This document shows, one piece after another, positions 53,187-62,157 of a DNA stretch of 64,000 nucleotides; position 1 is the first letter of the stretch, and the number at the start of each line of letters is the position of its first letter. Both the position numbers and the translations under genes were made by a program. The notes under the pieces are model-generated. The model was not told the origin of the DNA and ran no database searches. It saw nothing but the letters and a program-made list of their open reading frames with translations. Source of the DNA: Tropicibacter sp. Alg240-R139 (GTDB lineage Bacteria > Pseudomonadota > Alphaproteobacteria > Rhodobacterales > Rhodobacteraceae); the NCBI RefSeq assembly GCF_900537075.1, contig NZ_UNRA01000003.1:287082-351081 (forward strand). The letters are read 5' to 3'.

Positions 53187-54839
53187 ATGTCCAATCGCCG
53201 AATCCTTTCCCTCTGGTTCCCGCGCCTTGGTGCGGAACGGCTGGTGCGCGCTGCCCGTGGTCTGCACGAGGGGCCGCTGGCCGTTGTCGAAGAACAATCC
53301 AACATGCAAGTTATCACCGCGTTAAATTTGACAGCGCAGATGGCAGGTTTGCGTGTTGGGCAACCGGTGCGGGACGCCCATGCCATGTGCGGCGGGTTGA
53401 TCACGCGCGCCCGCAACGTTCCGGCAGAGGCGGCGTTTCTGACCGCGCTGCGCCGATGGGCGGGCAAGTTCAGTCCCTGGGTGGCAGAAGAGGCGCCGGA
53501 CGGGTTGGTCGTTGATCTGAGCGGCTGCGCGCATCTGTTCGGAGGAGAGGTCGCGCTGTTGGATGTTATCCAGGCCGATTGTGCGGACATGGGTCTGTCG
53601 GTGCAGATGGGGGTCGCCGACACCCTGGGCGCAGCTTGGGCCCTGGCGCGGTTTGCCGGGCAAGAGGTGGGATCGGATCGCAGCGGCGATGCCATCAGCC
53701 AAGAGGCGCGTGCGACTCGGGCGCGGGCAGGCAAGCGGCGGCACTGGACCAAGGGCGGTACGGCCCCCCAGGTGGTCACCGCCGGTGGCGGGGCACGGAT
53801 TTCCGCACCGGGCCAGACCTATGGCGCGCTCAGCCCGTTGCCGGTGGCGGCCCTGCGGTTGGATGATGCCACGGTGGCGCAGCTGGGGCGGTTGGGTCTG
53901 CGCCGGGTCGGGGATCTGCTGGGTCAACCTCGCGCCAGCCTGGCGCGCCGGTTCGGCAAGGGGTTGGTGCTGCGGATGGATCAGGCCATGGGCAGCGCGC
54001 CCGAACCCGTTTCCCCGGCGCGGCCGCACGTGCAGTTTGCAGTGCGGATGACCATGCCCGATCCCATCGGGTTGAAAGAGGACCTGATGGCCGGGATCGA
54101 CCGCATCCTGCCCAGCTTATGCACCAAGCTTGAGGCTAAGGGCATGGGCGCGCGGCATGTCAGGCTCGAGGCGCACCGCACCGATCAGGCCGCCGAAGTG
54201 ATCACCATCGGTCTGGCGCGCCCGTCCCATGACCCGAACCGTATCAGGCCCCTGTTGGAGTTGAAGATCGACCAGATCGACGCAGGATACGGTATCGACA
54301 TGCTGCGGCTGATGGCGGTGCAGGTGGAACCGGTCCATGCCCGCACGATGGCCGGTCATGCGGATGCCAGCCGCGCCGTGCGTGACCGATTGGCGGGCAA
54401 TACGGCTGTTGACGATCTGATCGGCAAGCTGGGCGCACGGGTGGGTTTGGACGCGATTACGCGGCTGCATCCGGCTTCGTCCCACATCCCCGAGAAAACG
54501 GCGCAAATTCTGGCGGCAGCTTGGTCTGAACCGGCACGGGATTGGCCCACTTCGCCCACGCCGCGCCCATTGTTGATGTGGCAGCCTGAACCGGTCATGG
54601 CCCCTGGCTTACCCACGGTGCCGGATCGGTTCCGCTGGCGGGGGCGCGACTGGACCCTGGCCGAGGCACGGGGGCCGGAACGGATCGCGCCCGAATGGTG
54701 GCTGGATGATCCGAACTGGCGCAGCGGGGTGCGGGATTATTGGGTCGTAGTGACCGAGCAGGGGCATCGGTTGTGGCTCTATTTTGGGCATGGCGGGGCG
54801 ATGTCGTCGGGGTGGTTTTGTCAGGGCAGCTTTGCGTGA
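53187..54839 (+). CDS. imuB: ImuB, Y-family-polymerase-like mutasome protein
   Basis: A 550-residue protein of the DinB/Y-family fold (RRILSLWFPRLGAERLVRA, TALNLTAQMAGLRVGQPV, VVDLSGCAHLFGGEVALL) with the little-finger region (FAVRMTMPDPIGLKEDL) and the long C-terminal part typical of ImuB (LLMWQPEPVM, DYWVVVTEQGHRLWLYF). ImuB lacks polymerase activity and links ImuA, the beta clamp and DnaE2 in SOS mutagenesis. The start at 53187 (MSNRRIL) fits the family. An exact LexA box lies upstream. Neither imuA nor dnaE2 is adjacent; dnaE2 lies at 22048. Confidence 0.93.
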   Translation: MSNRRILSLWFPRLGAERLVRAARGLHEGPLAVVEEQSNMQVITALNLTAQMAGLRVGQPVRDAHAMCGGLITRARNVPAEAAFLTALRRWAGKFSPWVAEEAPDGLVVDLSGCAHLFGGEVALLDVIQADCADMGLSVQMGVADTLGAAWALARFAGQEVGSDRSGDAISQEARATRARAGKRRHWTKGGTAPQVVTAGGGARISAPGQTYGALSPLPVAALRLDDATVAQLGRLGLRRVGDLLGQPRASLARRFGKGLVLRMDQAMGSAPEPVSPARPHVQFAVRMTMPDPIGLKEDLMAGIDRILPSLCTKLEAKGMGARHVRLEAHRTDQAAEVITIGLARPSHDPNRIRPLLELKIDQIDAGYGIDMLRLMAVQVEPVHARTMAGHADASRAVRDRLAGNTAVDDLIGKLGARVGLDAITRLHPASSHIPEKTAQILAAAWSEPARDWPTSPTPRPLLMWQPEPVMAPGLPTVPDRFRWRGRDWTLAEARGPERIAPEWWLDDPNWRSGVRDYWVVVTEQGHRLWLYFGHGGAMSSGWFCQGSFA

Positions 54840-54921
54840 CAGGGCGCGCTTTGGGTCACAGATGCGCGCGGAAAGTCGTGACGGGCTTGATTAACGGAAC
54901 AATTGCGGCAAACCTGTAGCC

Positions 54922-55272
54922 ATGAACATGCAGCCTCCTAGCCCATTTTCGCCGGGGTCGGCCGACACACAAGTCGCCTTTGACCGGCGTGAGCTGTCAG
55001 TCATACTTTCTGTTTATGGTCGGATGGTCGCCGCCGGAGAGTGGCGCGATTACGGGATTTCCAGCCTGCGCGACATGGCTGTATTTTCCGTCTTTCGACG
55101 CACCGCCGAGCATCCTTTGTATCGCATCGAAAAACACCCCAAGCTGCGCAACCGGCAAGGGATGTATTCGGTTGTGGCGATGGATGGGCAGATCCTGAAA
55201 CGGGGTCAGGACCTGAAAACCGTTTTGCGGGTGCTGGAACGGAAGCTGATCCGCGCCGTCAATTTGGACTGA
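54922..55272 (+). CDS. DUF2794 domain protein
   Basis: A 116-residue soluble protein matching DUF2794: FDRRELSVILSVYGRMVAAG, EWRDYGISSLRDMAVFSVFR, then YRIEKHPKLRNRQGMYSVV. It is widespread in alphaproteobacteria and of unknown function. It stands alone, 82 bases after imuB and 6 bases before the convergent NlpC/P60 gene. Confidence 0.92.
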   Translation: MNMQPPSPFSPGSADTQVAFDRRELSVILSVYGRMVAAGEWRDYGISSLRDMAVFSVFRRTAEHPLYRIEKHPKLRNRQGMYSVVAMDGQILKRGQDLKTVLRVLERKLIRAVNLD

Positions 55273-55278
55273 TTCCAA

Positions 55279-56019
55279 TCACAGCCGCTTGTGGGACGTC
55301 ACAGGACCATCGCCCTGCGCTTTGATCCGCGCGATGGTCGGTTCCAACAATTCAAATCGGACCGACATGTGATGCGCATTTGCATGTAGCAGTGTCCTCT
55401 CATCATAGACCCAGGCTACGTGCCCCTTCCAGAAAAGTAGATCCCCACGTTGAGGCAAGGCGCCAGCAGGCAATGACTGCCCAACCGTGCGTTCCTGATC
55501 ACCGCTGTCACCAGGGCAAGGGATGCCACAGGCCAACAATCCGGCCTGCACCAGCCCAGAACAATCCAACCCCAGACGACTGTTGCCCCCCCACAGGTAT
55601 GGTGTGCCCAGAAATATCTCGGCCACCGCAAGCGGGTCGCTTTCCAGGCTGTCCACCGTGGTCAGATGCTGTTTGGGGATATAGCCGAATTCAGTTTCAA
55701 CAAAAGTTCCGGTCTCGCGCCGGGCCGTGATCAGGCTGCCCAAGCTCAACGACATGAGATCAGGTGATTTCATGTTTGCATCCGTATAGGCATGGGTGGC
55801 CAGTGTCTTGATCCGATGGGTGATCTCTTGAACCTCGGCGATTGTATCCCGACGGACAAACCCCACGTACCCATCTTTGGTTGCCCGCACTTTGATCCAG
55901 CCGCCATCACGCGCGAGCACATCGCAAGTGTCACCCAACAGCAGCTGACGTTCTCGCGGCCCATCAGGTGTGCGTAGCAGATCGACAACCGGTTTCGCAA
56001 TCTGGACGTGCTCGGTCAT
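55279..56019 (-). CDS. NlpC/P60 family peptidase with SH3 domains
   Basis: A 246-residue cell-wall peptidase. Residues ~1-115 contain two SH3-like domains (VDLLRTPDGPRERQLLLGD, GWIKVRATKDGYVGFV). The C40 catalytic domain has the Cys in SRLGLDCSGLVQAGL, the His in FWKGHVAWVYD and a polar third residue near LHANAHH. No signal peptide is seen, as is common in this alphaproteobacterial family. Members cut D-Glu-diaminopimelate bonds in muropeptides. It overlaps the M17 peptidase gene by 4 bases, and the two may recycle peptides together. Confidence 0.92.
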   Translation of the reverse strand: MTEHVQIAKPVVDLLRTPDGPRERQLLLGDTCDVLARDGGWIKVRATKDGYVGFVRRDTIAEVQEITHRIKTLATHAYTDANMKSPDLMSLSLGSLITARRETGTFVETEFGYIPKQHLTTVDSLESDPLAVAEIFLGTPYLWGGNSRLGLDCSGLVQAGLLACGIPCPGDSGDQERTVGQSLPAGALPQRGDLLFWKGHVAWVYDERTLLHANAHHMSVRFELLEPTIARIKAQGDGPVTSHKRL

Positions 56020-57398
56020 AGGCCCAGCATCTGCGGCAGCGCCTTGATCAAGGCGCGGGGACCTTGGCCGAACCCGCCCTTGGAACGGCCCGGTGCTTTG
56101 GTCGGTTGCCAGCTGTAGATGTCAAAATGCATATACGGTGCGGTCGTTACAAAGCGGCGCAGGAACAGCGCAGCCGTGATCGAGCCTGCAAAACCGCCGC
56201 TGGGGGCGTTGTCCAGATCGGCATATGCCGGTTCGATCATCGCTTCATATGGATCATGGAACGGCATGCGCCACACCGGGTCGACGGCTTTGGTTGCCGC
56301 AGCGGACAAAATCTGTGCGGTTGCATCGTCGTTGGTGTAAAATGGCGCCAAGTCAGGCCCGACAGCCACACGGGCCGCACCGGTGAGCGTGGCCATGGAC
56401 AGGATCAGATCCGGCGCGTCTTCATCCGCCAACGCCAGGGCATCGGCCAGCACCAGCCGCCCCTCGGCGTCGGTGTTGTTGATTTCAACCGTAAGACCCT
56501 TGCGGGACGTCAGGATGTCGCCCGGTCGGAACGCATTGCCGGCAACCGCGTTTTCGACCGCCGGGATCAGCACGCGCAGCTGAACCGGCAGCTCCAGCGC
56601 CATGATCATCCGCGCCAGTCCCAACACGTTGGCCGATCCGCCCATGTCCTTTTTCATCAGCGCCATCCCGGCGGCTGGTTTCAGATCCAGACCGCCGGTG
56701 TCAAAACAGACCCCTTTGCCGACCAGTGTAAGCTTGGGGCCGGATGTGCCCCACCGCATGTCGATCAGGCGAGGTGCTTGATCCGATGCCCGCCCGACCG
56801 CGTGGATCATCGGAAAATTCTGTTCCAACAGAGCCTCACCAATGATGGTGTCGCAGCTTGCGCCGTATTCACCCGCCAACACCTCGGCGGCCTGCTGCAA
56901 TTGCGCCGGTCCCATGTCGGATGCAGGCGTGTTGACCAGATCGCGGATCAGCACCTCAGCCTTGGCCAAGGCTTCGATCCTTTGGGCGTCTACCGAACGG
57001 GGTGCGAGCAGACCGGCCTTGGCGCCTGAAACATCCTTGTAACGATCAAAGGCATAGCCGGTCATCAGCCAACCGAAACACTCGGCCGCGAGCGTATCTG
57101 CATCCAGATCCGAGATCAGATCATAGGTCCCCTTTGGTAGCGCCTGCGCCGCAGCGGCCAAGATAAACCGTTTGCGCGCGCGCGTCTTGGTCGTGCCGTA
57201 GCCCGCGACTGCCATTTCAATCTGTCCGTTTAGACCGGGAACCAGAACGGCCTGTCCGATGGCACCGGTAAATCCCGAAGCCGCCAACCAACCCCTGATC
57301 GCGTCTGGCTGTTCAGCCTGCCAGTCACCGAATCCATCCTGATCGACCACATGCAGTGGCAGGGTCGTTTCTGTGCGGGTGGCAAAATGTAAGGACAT
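56016..57398 (-). CDS. M17 leucyl aminopeptidase family protein
   Basis: A 460-residue cytosolic metallopeptidase. The catalytic domain has the M17 signatures: GKGVCFDTGGLDLKPAAGM followed by KKDMGGSANV with metal ligands, and NTDAEGRLVLADALALA with the conserved Asp/Glu/Arg. The N-terminal ~150 residues form the usual alpha/beta domain. The start at 57398 (MSLHFATRTETTLP) fits the family; an upstream open frame is unlike it. It overlaps the NlpC/P60 gene by 4 bases. Confidence 0.94.
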   Translation of the reverse strand: MSLHFATRTETTLPLHVVDQDGFGDWQAEQPDAIRGWLAASGFTGAIGQAVLVPGLNGQIEMAVAGYGTTKTRARKRFILAAAAQALPKGTYDLISDLDADTLAAECFGWLMTGYAFDRYKDVSGAKAGLLAPRSVDAQRIEALAKAEVLIRDLVNTPASDMGPAQLQQAAEVLAGEYGASCDTIIGEALLEQNFPMIHAVGRASDQAPRLIDMRWGTSGPKLTLVGKGVCFDTGGLDLKPAAGMALMKKDMGGSANVLGLARMIMALELPVQLRVLIPAVENAVAGNAFRPGDILTSRKGLTVEINNTDAEGRLVLADALALADEDAPDLILSMATLTGAARVAVGPDLAPFYTNDDATAQILSAAATKAVDPVWRMPFHDPYEAMIEPAYADLDNAPSGGFAGSITAALFLRRFVTTAPYMHFDIYSWQPTKAPGRSKGGFGQGPRALIKALPQMLGL

Positions 57399-57463
57399 GA
57401 CAGGCTCTTGCGTTTGGGATGGTTCGGGCAGAGTACCCGGCCCATCCCCGTCCGCAAGGTCTG

Positions 57464-57889
57464 TCAGACCGAAAGATCCTGCAAATCCCACACGGCTGTC
57501 AGCGAGCGCTCGCCAACCCGGATCAGGCGAAATAGCGTCGCGCCGGTGGCCACATGGTCCACCGCATCCACCGTCGCGGTCACATCCTCGGCAACCCGGG
57601 CCAGAGCCGTCATGCCAATCTGTTCCGAGATTGCGATCAATGAACGGGCGCTTTTGCGCAGGCCTTGCCAGTCCTGCTGCCGCCACAGTCGCTCGCAATG
57701 CGACAAGCGCACGGCGAGTTCTTCAATAGCGCGACAGACCACATCTTCAGCGCCTGCATCGCCAAGCTGACAATACAGATGCCCTAAGCAATCCGGGTCC
57801 AGACGCACGGATTCCGTTTGTACAAGCGTTGTAATATTATCCACCACAGATACCCCAAAGTCTTTGTGCCCCCACGGCACGGAAACCAT
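57464..57889 (-). CDS. Hypothetical protein, helical (possibly Hpt-like)
   Basis: A ~141-residue helical protein with LYCQLGDAGAEDVVCRAIEE, LAVRLSHCERLWRQQDWQ, LRKSARSLIAISEQIGMTAL and ARVAEDVTATVDA. The pattern resembles histidine-phosphotransfer four-helix bundles, but the expected His-containing motif (HxLKG) is replaced by KSARSL, so phosphotransfer is unlikely. The start is uncertain: 57889 is used, while the frame opens at 57955. It is divergent from the carbonic anhydrase gene. Confidence 0.65.
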   Translation of the reverse strand: MVSVPWGHKDFGVSVVDNITTLVQTESVRLDPDCLGHLYCQLGDAGAEDVVCRAIEELAVRLSHCERLWRQQDWQGLRKSARSLIAISEQIGMTALARVAEDVTATVDAVDHVATGATLFRLIRVGERSLTAVWDLQDLSV

Positions 57890-58002
57890 CCTTCGGCCAC
57901 AGAAGTTTGCAAAAGGTTGCCGCGGCCTTTCATAATCTCTCGAATTTTCATTCAATTGGGACTACATGGAGGCTCGAGAATCTAGAACTCGGGGACACGC
58001 GG

Positions 58003-58653
58003 ATGAAATTTGCCAAACCATTGCCAGGATATCTGGTACAGCGCTATCACGGTTGGAAGGCCACAACCTATGCCGAAAACCATGCGTGGTATCGACGATT
58101 GGCCACCGAGGGGCAGCGTCCGCGTGCGATGGTGGTTTCGTGCTGCGACAGCCGTGTGCACGTCACGTCGATTTTTGGCGCCGATCAGGGTGAATTCTTT
58201 ATCCATCGAAACATTGCCAACCTAGTGCCACCCTACCTGCCGGATGGCGACCATCATGGCACAAGTGCAGCCATCGAATATGCAGTGACTGCGTTGAAGG
58301 TGTCGCATCTGATTGTTCTGGGCCATTCGCAATGTGGTGGAGTGCAGGGCTGCATCGACATGTGCCAGGGCAAGGCGCCGCAGTTGGATGCCAAGGAAAG
58401 CTTTGTCGGCCGGTGGATGGATATCCTCAAGCCCAAGTTTGATCTGGTAGCGGACGTCGAAGACCCAATAGAGCAGGCCCGTCAACTCGAGCGCCAGGCG
58501 GTTGTTGCCTCGCTTGAGAACCTGATGACATTCCCGTTTGTCTCCGAGGCCGTCGAGGCGGACGAGCTGAGCATACATGGTCTGTGGACCGATATCGGCG
58601 AAGGTGGACTGCAATGTTACAATCCAAAAGAGGCGAAATTCGAAATCGTGTGA
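58003..58653 (+). CDS. Beta-class carbonic anhydrase
   Basis: A 216-residue zinc enzyme that interconverts CO2 and bicarbonate. The zinc ligands are seen in VVSCCDSRVHV (Cys, with the Asp-Arg dyad) and LGHSQCGGVQG (His and Cys). FIHRNIANLVPPY and HHGTSAAIEYAVTALKV are also typical. The ATG at 58003 (MKFAKPLPGYLVQRY) starts the family-like sequence. A strong terminator follows. Confidence 0.96.
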   Translation: MKFAKPLPGYLVQRYHGWKATTYAENHAWYRRLATEGQRPRAMVVSCCDSRVHVTSIFGADQGEFFIHRNIANLVPPYLPDGDHHGTSAAIEYAVTALKVSHLIVLGHSQCGGVQGCIDMCQGKAPQLDAKESFVGRWMDILKPKFDLVADVEDPIEQARQLERQAVVASLENLMTFPFVSEAVEADELSIHGLWTDIGEGGLQCYNPKEAKFEIV

Positions 58654-58673
58654 CCTGAGTCTCACGACGGAAC

Positions 58674-58715
58674 AATGAAACGGTCGGACGCAGCGTTGCC
58701 CGACCGTTTCATTTT
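58674..58715 (+). terminator. Rho-independent terminator after carbonic anhydrase
   Basis: A 14-bp perfect stem, AATGAAACGGTCGG / CCGACCGTTTCATT, with a 12-base loop and a TT extension. It lies 21 bases after the carbonic anhydrase stop. Confidence 0.85.
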
Positions 58716-58757
58716 CTGATAATCTGACGGCATCATACCTTTAGCGAGTATCTTGCA

Positions 58758-59294
58758 ATGAAATTGATCAAACGCATTTTATGGGCTTTTGTGATCGGCG
58801 TTATCGCTCTGGCGGCCGTTTCATATCTGTTGCCGGGACAGGCTGTCGTAACGCGTTCGGTTACCATCGACGCCCCGGCCAAGGACGTTTTTCCGCACGT
58901 TAATTCCATGCAAGCGACCGAAGCCTGGTCGCCTTGGCTGTTACGCGATCCTGAGACCAAACTTTCCTATTCAGGGCCCGAGGCAGGTGTTGGCAATACT
59001 CTGTCATGGATGTCCGACCACCCCCAAGTCGGTTCTGGCACACAAGAAATTGTCGAAAGTGTAGAAAACCAGTTGGTTCGCACCGAATTGGACTTTGGGT
59101 CGATGGGCACTGCGACTGCGACGTTCAATTTGCGGCCCGACGGTTCGGGCACCAATGTCACTTGGGGGTTCCAATCAGAGCTGGGAATGAACCCCCTCTC
59201 GCGGTGGATGGGGCTCATGATGGATGATTGGGTTGGTGGTGACTATGAAACCGGGTTGGCCAACCTCAAGGTGTTGGTCGAAAAATCCGGTTAA
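58758..59294 (+). CDS. SRPBCC family protein with membrane anchor
   Basis: A 178-residue protein with one N-terminal membrane helix (ILWAFVIGVIALAAVSYLLP) and a START/polyketide-cyclase-like fold (RSVTIDAPAKDVFPHVNSMQ, WSPWLLRDPETKLSYSGPE, GSGTNVTWGFQSELG, with the C-terminal helix ETGLANLKVLVEK). Such proteins bind hydrophobic ligands; no catalytic residue is identifiable. Its stop overlaps that of the convergent DUF4139 gene by 4 bases. Confidence 0.88.
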   Translation: MKLIKRILWAFVIGVIALAAVSYLLPGQAVVTRSVTIDAPAKDVFPHVNSMQATEAWSPWLLRDPETKLSYSGPEAGVGNTLSWMSDHPQVGSGTQEIVESVENQLVRTELDFGSMGTATATFNLRPDGSGTNVTWGFQSELGMNPLSRWMGLMMDDWVGGDYETGLANLKVLVEKSG

Positions 59295-60931
59295 CGCAAT
59301 TCCATCCCTTCGGGCCAACTGATCGATGTGTTCAGCCGGATCTTTTGCTTGGCTCCAGCTTTCATGTCGATGTCCCACGCTAGGATACCACGGCGGTTGT
59401 CCACGTTCTCTTCGCTCGGCGCGGGGGTCGCCGACCAATCGATCACCAGATCCTCTTGTTCCGAATAGGGCACGCGGTCTGTCAGGCGCAGGGTCCACTC
59501 CTGATCGGTAAAGTTCTCGATCTCGATCTCGACCTGCTCGACGCGTTGGTTCGAGCGCGAGATCAGGCCGGTGTCCCCCTGGCTCCGGTTCAGGACGTCC
59601 CTTTTTAGGCGCAGGCCGTCGATTGGGCCAAAACCAAGTTCCAGTTCCTGACCCGGGACCGCGCCACCAAAGTGTTCTGTTCCGACAAGAACGTCATCCA
59701 CGTAGAATGCGGCCAGTTCGGATGGCAGTATCTCTTCGTTGCTTGTGTTTTTGCCCGCCGCTAACCGATAGGCGGTTTCGTCAAAGCGCGGCGTCGCCGT
59801 CGCGGTGACTTCGGCGTCGAACGCCAAGTTATCCAATTCCAGGCGCAGAAAATCTGCGCTGGATGCAACCGAAACAGGACGGCTGTAGGTATAGGTAACA
59901 CCGGGGCCATCCGAGGCAATGTTCCACCCGCTTTGCGTTTCTTCAACAATGACCGGAGCTTCGAGGGCAGGTTCTGCCAAATTGCCGTAGTTGCCAGAGC
60001 TCAGGTCGGCCGAGGACACCTTTTGACGCTGCTCGGGATCGCGAACGCGCAACTTGTTGGTTGTGAGCCATCGTGATTCCGTCTGCCCAATGGGCGCGAC
60101 CGTGGACAGGTGTAGCGTCACACCTTGCCAGTTTTCGCCGGTGTACTGCTGCACCATGGCGTCCCGTTTGATGTTGATTTGCGGCGTGTCTCCGGTCACC
60201 AGATTGATGTCATAGATCGGGGTCCACTGGCTGGCTCCACCCGCCAGATATTTCAGGGTGACTTGGGCGGTCGATGCTTCGGTCGCGTTGGTATCGAGCG
60301 TCAGATACAGCCTATCCTGATCCTCGAGCGATACAGCGTGCAAGGCAGCTTGCGCATGCTCCAAATCCTCTTCGAGCGTTTCCAGTTGGCGTTCGATCTC
60401 GCGCGCTTCGACTTCCGCCGATTGGGCTGTTTGTCCGGCGGTTAAAGCCTCTTGTTCGATCATCCGAGCAATGTCACGCAGCGTGTCGGGGGCAACTTGT
60501 GCCAAGCCTTCGTTTTTGCCGAGATTGCGCAGAAATCCGATGGAGGTTTCGGATGCTGTTGCCGCCAACCTGGCACGTTCCGCCTGATCGCGAACCTTTT
60601 GGATCTGCAGCTCAACCGCCCGCACGGTGTCCTGCGCCGCTTTGACCTGTGGCGAGGTGTAATCGCGCGGCGGCGCAAATTCGTCTCGATAGGTCAAACC
60701 CAGACGCTCGACCCCTTCGACGTTGACCCGAAGTGATTCAAAAACGATGTCGCTGGGGATGCCCAGCAAAACAAGGCGGTGTTGGCCCGCAGGAACTTCT
60801 ACTGTGGCTGTTCGCAAGATCGCGGCGCTGTCGGGGTGCATGGTGATTTCGGACACACGGGTATTGACCTGAATGTCGGCCGCAAAGGCGCTGAATGGGG
60901 TGACTAAGAAAAGAGCTAGAAGAAACCGCAT
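59291..60931 (-). CDS. DUF4139 / mucoidy-inhibitor MuiA-like protein
   Basis: A 546-residue exported protein: signal peptide (RFLLALFLVTPFSAFA), an N-terminal DUF4140-type domain (VSEITMHPDSAAILRTATVE), a coiled coil (residues ~80-200) and a C-terminal DUF4139 beta domain (YLAGGASQWTPIYDINLVTG ... GILAWDIDMKAGAKQKIRL). The start at 60931 has a CGAGG ribosome-binding site. The family is linked by name to mucoidy inhibition, but its mechanism is unknown. Confidence 0.92.
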   Translation of the reverse strand: MRFLLALFLVTPFSAFAADIQVNTRVSEITMHPDSAAILRTATVEVPAGQHRLVLLGIPSDIVFESLRVNVEGVERLGLTYRDEFAPPRDYTSPQVKAAQDTVRAVELQIQKVRDQAERARLAATASETSIGFLRNLGKNEGLAQVAPDTLRDIARMIEQEALTAGQTAQSAEVEAREIERQLETLEEDLEHAQAALHAVSLEDQDRLYLTLDTNATEASTAQVTLKYLAGGASQWTPIYDINLVTGDTPQINIKRDAMVQQYTGENWQGVTLHLSTVAPIGQTESRWLTTNKLRVRDPEQRQKVSSADLSSGNYGNLAEPALEAPVIVEETQSGWNIASDGPGVTYTYSRPVSVASSADFLRLELDNLAFDAEVTATATPRFDETAYRLAAGKNTSNEEILPSELAAFYVDDVLVGTEHFGGAVPGQELELGFGPIDGLRLKRDVLNRSQGDTGLISRSNQRVEQVEIEIENFTDQEWTLRLTDRVPYSEQEDLVIDWSATPAPSEENVDNRRGILAWDIDMKAGAKQKIRLNTSISWPEGMELR

Positions 60932-60990
60932 GAAACCTCGCACGTGCAAATCAGGGTTGTCCAAACATTGCAGCGCGCGCACCAACAAAC

Positions 60991-61014
60991 AAGGGCGCCC
61001 AAATGGACGCCCTT
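60991..61014 (-). terminator. Terminator-like hairpin after asd
   Basis: A stem AAGGGCGCCC / GGACGCCCTT (one G-U pair) with a 4-base loop, followed on the minus strand by GTTTGTTGG. It lies 25 bases after the asd stop; the T-tract is imperfect. Confidence 0.6.
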
Positions 61015-61039
61015 GGAATTGGTCAATTGTTGCTTACGC

Positions 61040-62062
61040 TTAGCCCTTTTTCAGGACCTCGCGGCCCAGCAGTTCAGCGATCTGGACAGCGTTCAGGGCT
61101 GCACCCTTGCGCAGGTTGTCCGACACACACCACAGATTGATGCCGTTTTCGATGGTGCTGTCCTGACGGATGCGGCTGATGAACGTAGCAAAGTCGCCCG
61201 CGCATTCGATGGGCGAGACGTAACCGCCGTCTTCGCGCTTGTCGATCACCATGATGCCGGGTGCTTCGCGCAGGATGTCGCGGGCTTCGTCTTCGTCCAG
61301 GAACTCTTCGAACTCGATGTTCACGGCCTCGGAGTGGCCCACAAAGACAGGAACGCGCACACAGGTCGCAGTAACCTTGATCGACGGATCGACGATCTTT
61401 TTGGTCTCAACCACCATCTTCCATTCTTCCTTGGTCGTGCCGTCTTCCATGAAGACGTCGATCTGCGGAATGACGTTGAAGGCGATCTGCTTCTGGAACT
61501 TGTTCGGCGGCACGTCCGTGGTTGGGTTGTAGATCGATTTGGTCTGATCCCACAGCTCATCCATGCCTTCTTTGCCGGACCCCGACACCGACTGATAGGT
61601 CGATACGACGACGCGCTTGATCTTGGCGCGGTCGTGCAGCGGCTTCAGCGCGACAACCATCTGCGCGGTCGAGCAGTTGGGGTTGGCGATGATGTTTTTC
61701 TTGGCGTAGTCGTGGATCGTCTCGGGGTTACACTCGGGTACGATCAGTGGAATGTCCGGGTCGTAACGATAGAGCGAGCTGTTGTCGATCACGGTACAAC
61801 CGGCGGCCGCGGCCTTGGGTGCATACACCTTGGTCGCTTCCGAACCCACGGCAAACAGCGCCATGTCCCAGCCGGTGAAATCAAAGGTATCCAGATCCTG
61901 GGTCGTCAGTGTCTTATCGCCAAAGCTAACCTCGGTACCCAGCGAACGGCGGCTTGCCAACACGGCGAGCTCGTCCACGGGAAACTGGCGCTCGGCCAGG
62001 ATGTTCAGCATTTCGCGGCCCACGTTGCCAGTGGCGCCGACGACGACGATGCGATAACCCAT
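61040..62062 (-). CDS. asd: Aspartate-semialdehyde dehydrogenase
   Basis: A 340-residue enzyme of lysine, threonine, methionine and diaminopimelate synthesis, reducing aspartyl phosphate to the semialdehyde. It has the NADP motif VVVGATGNVGREML, the catalytic Cys in NPNCSTAQMV and the His region in VPVFVGHSEAVNIE. Length and start (MGYRIVVVGATG) match the family. It is transcribed alone, with a hairpin downstream. Confidence 0.97.
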   Translation of the reverse strand: MGYRIVVVGATGNVGREMLNILAERQFPVDELAVLASRRSLGTEVSFGDKTLTTQDLDTFDFTGWDMALFAVGSEATKVYAPKAAAAGCTVIDNSSLYRYDPDIPLIVPECNPETIHDYAKKNIIANPNCSTAQMVVALKPLHDRAKIKRVVVSTYQSVSGSGKEGMDELWDQTKSIYNPTTDVPPNKFQKQIAFNVIPQIDVFMEDGTTKEEWKMVVETKKIVDPSIKVTATCVRVPVFVGHSEAVNIEFEEFLDEDEARDILREAPGIMVIDKREDGGYVSPIECAGDFATFISRIRQDSTIENGINLWCVSDNLRKGAALNAVQIAELLGREVLKKG

Positions 62063-62157
62063 TTTCTTTCTCCAGATATCCCGGTCTTGTGACCGGCGGC
62101 GGTTCCATACAGCGAAAGCGGTCTGGGGGAAAGAGGTTTGGGGCTAAAAGCGGCGTG

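Noticed and set aside
60944-62092. A 382-codon plus-strand open frame
   Set aside because: It is antisense to asd, and its composition follows from the asd codons; no recognisable domain.
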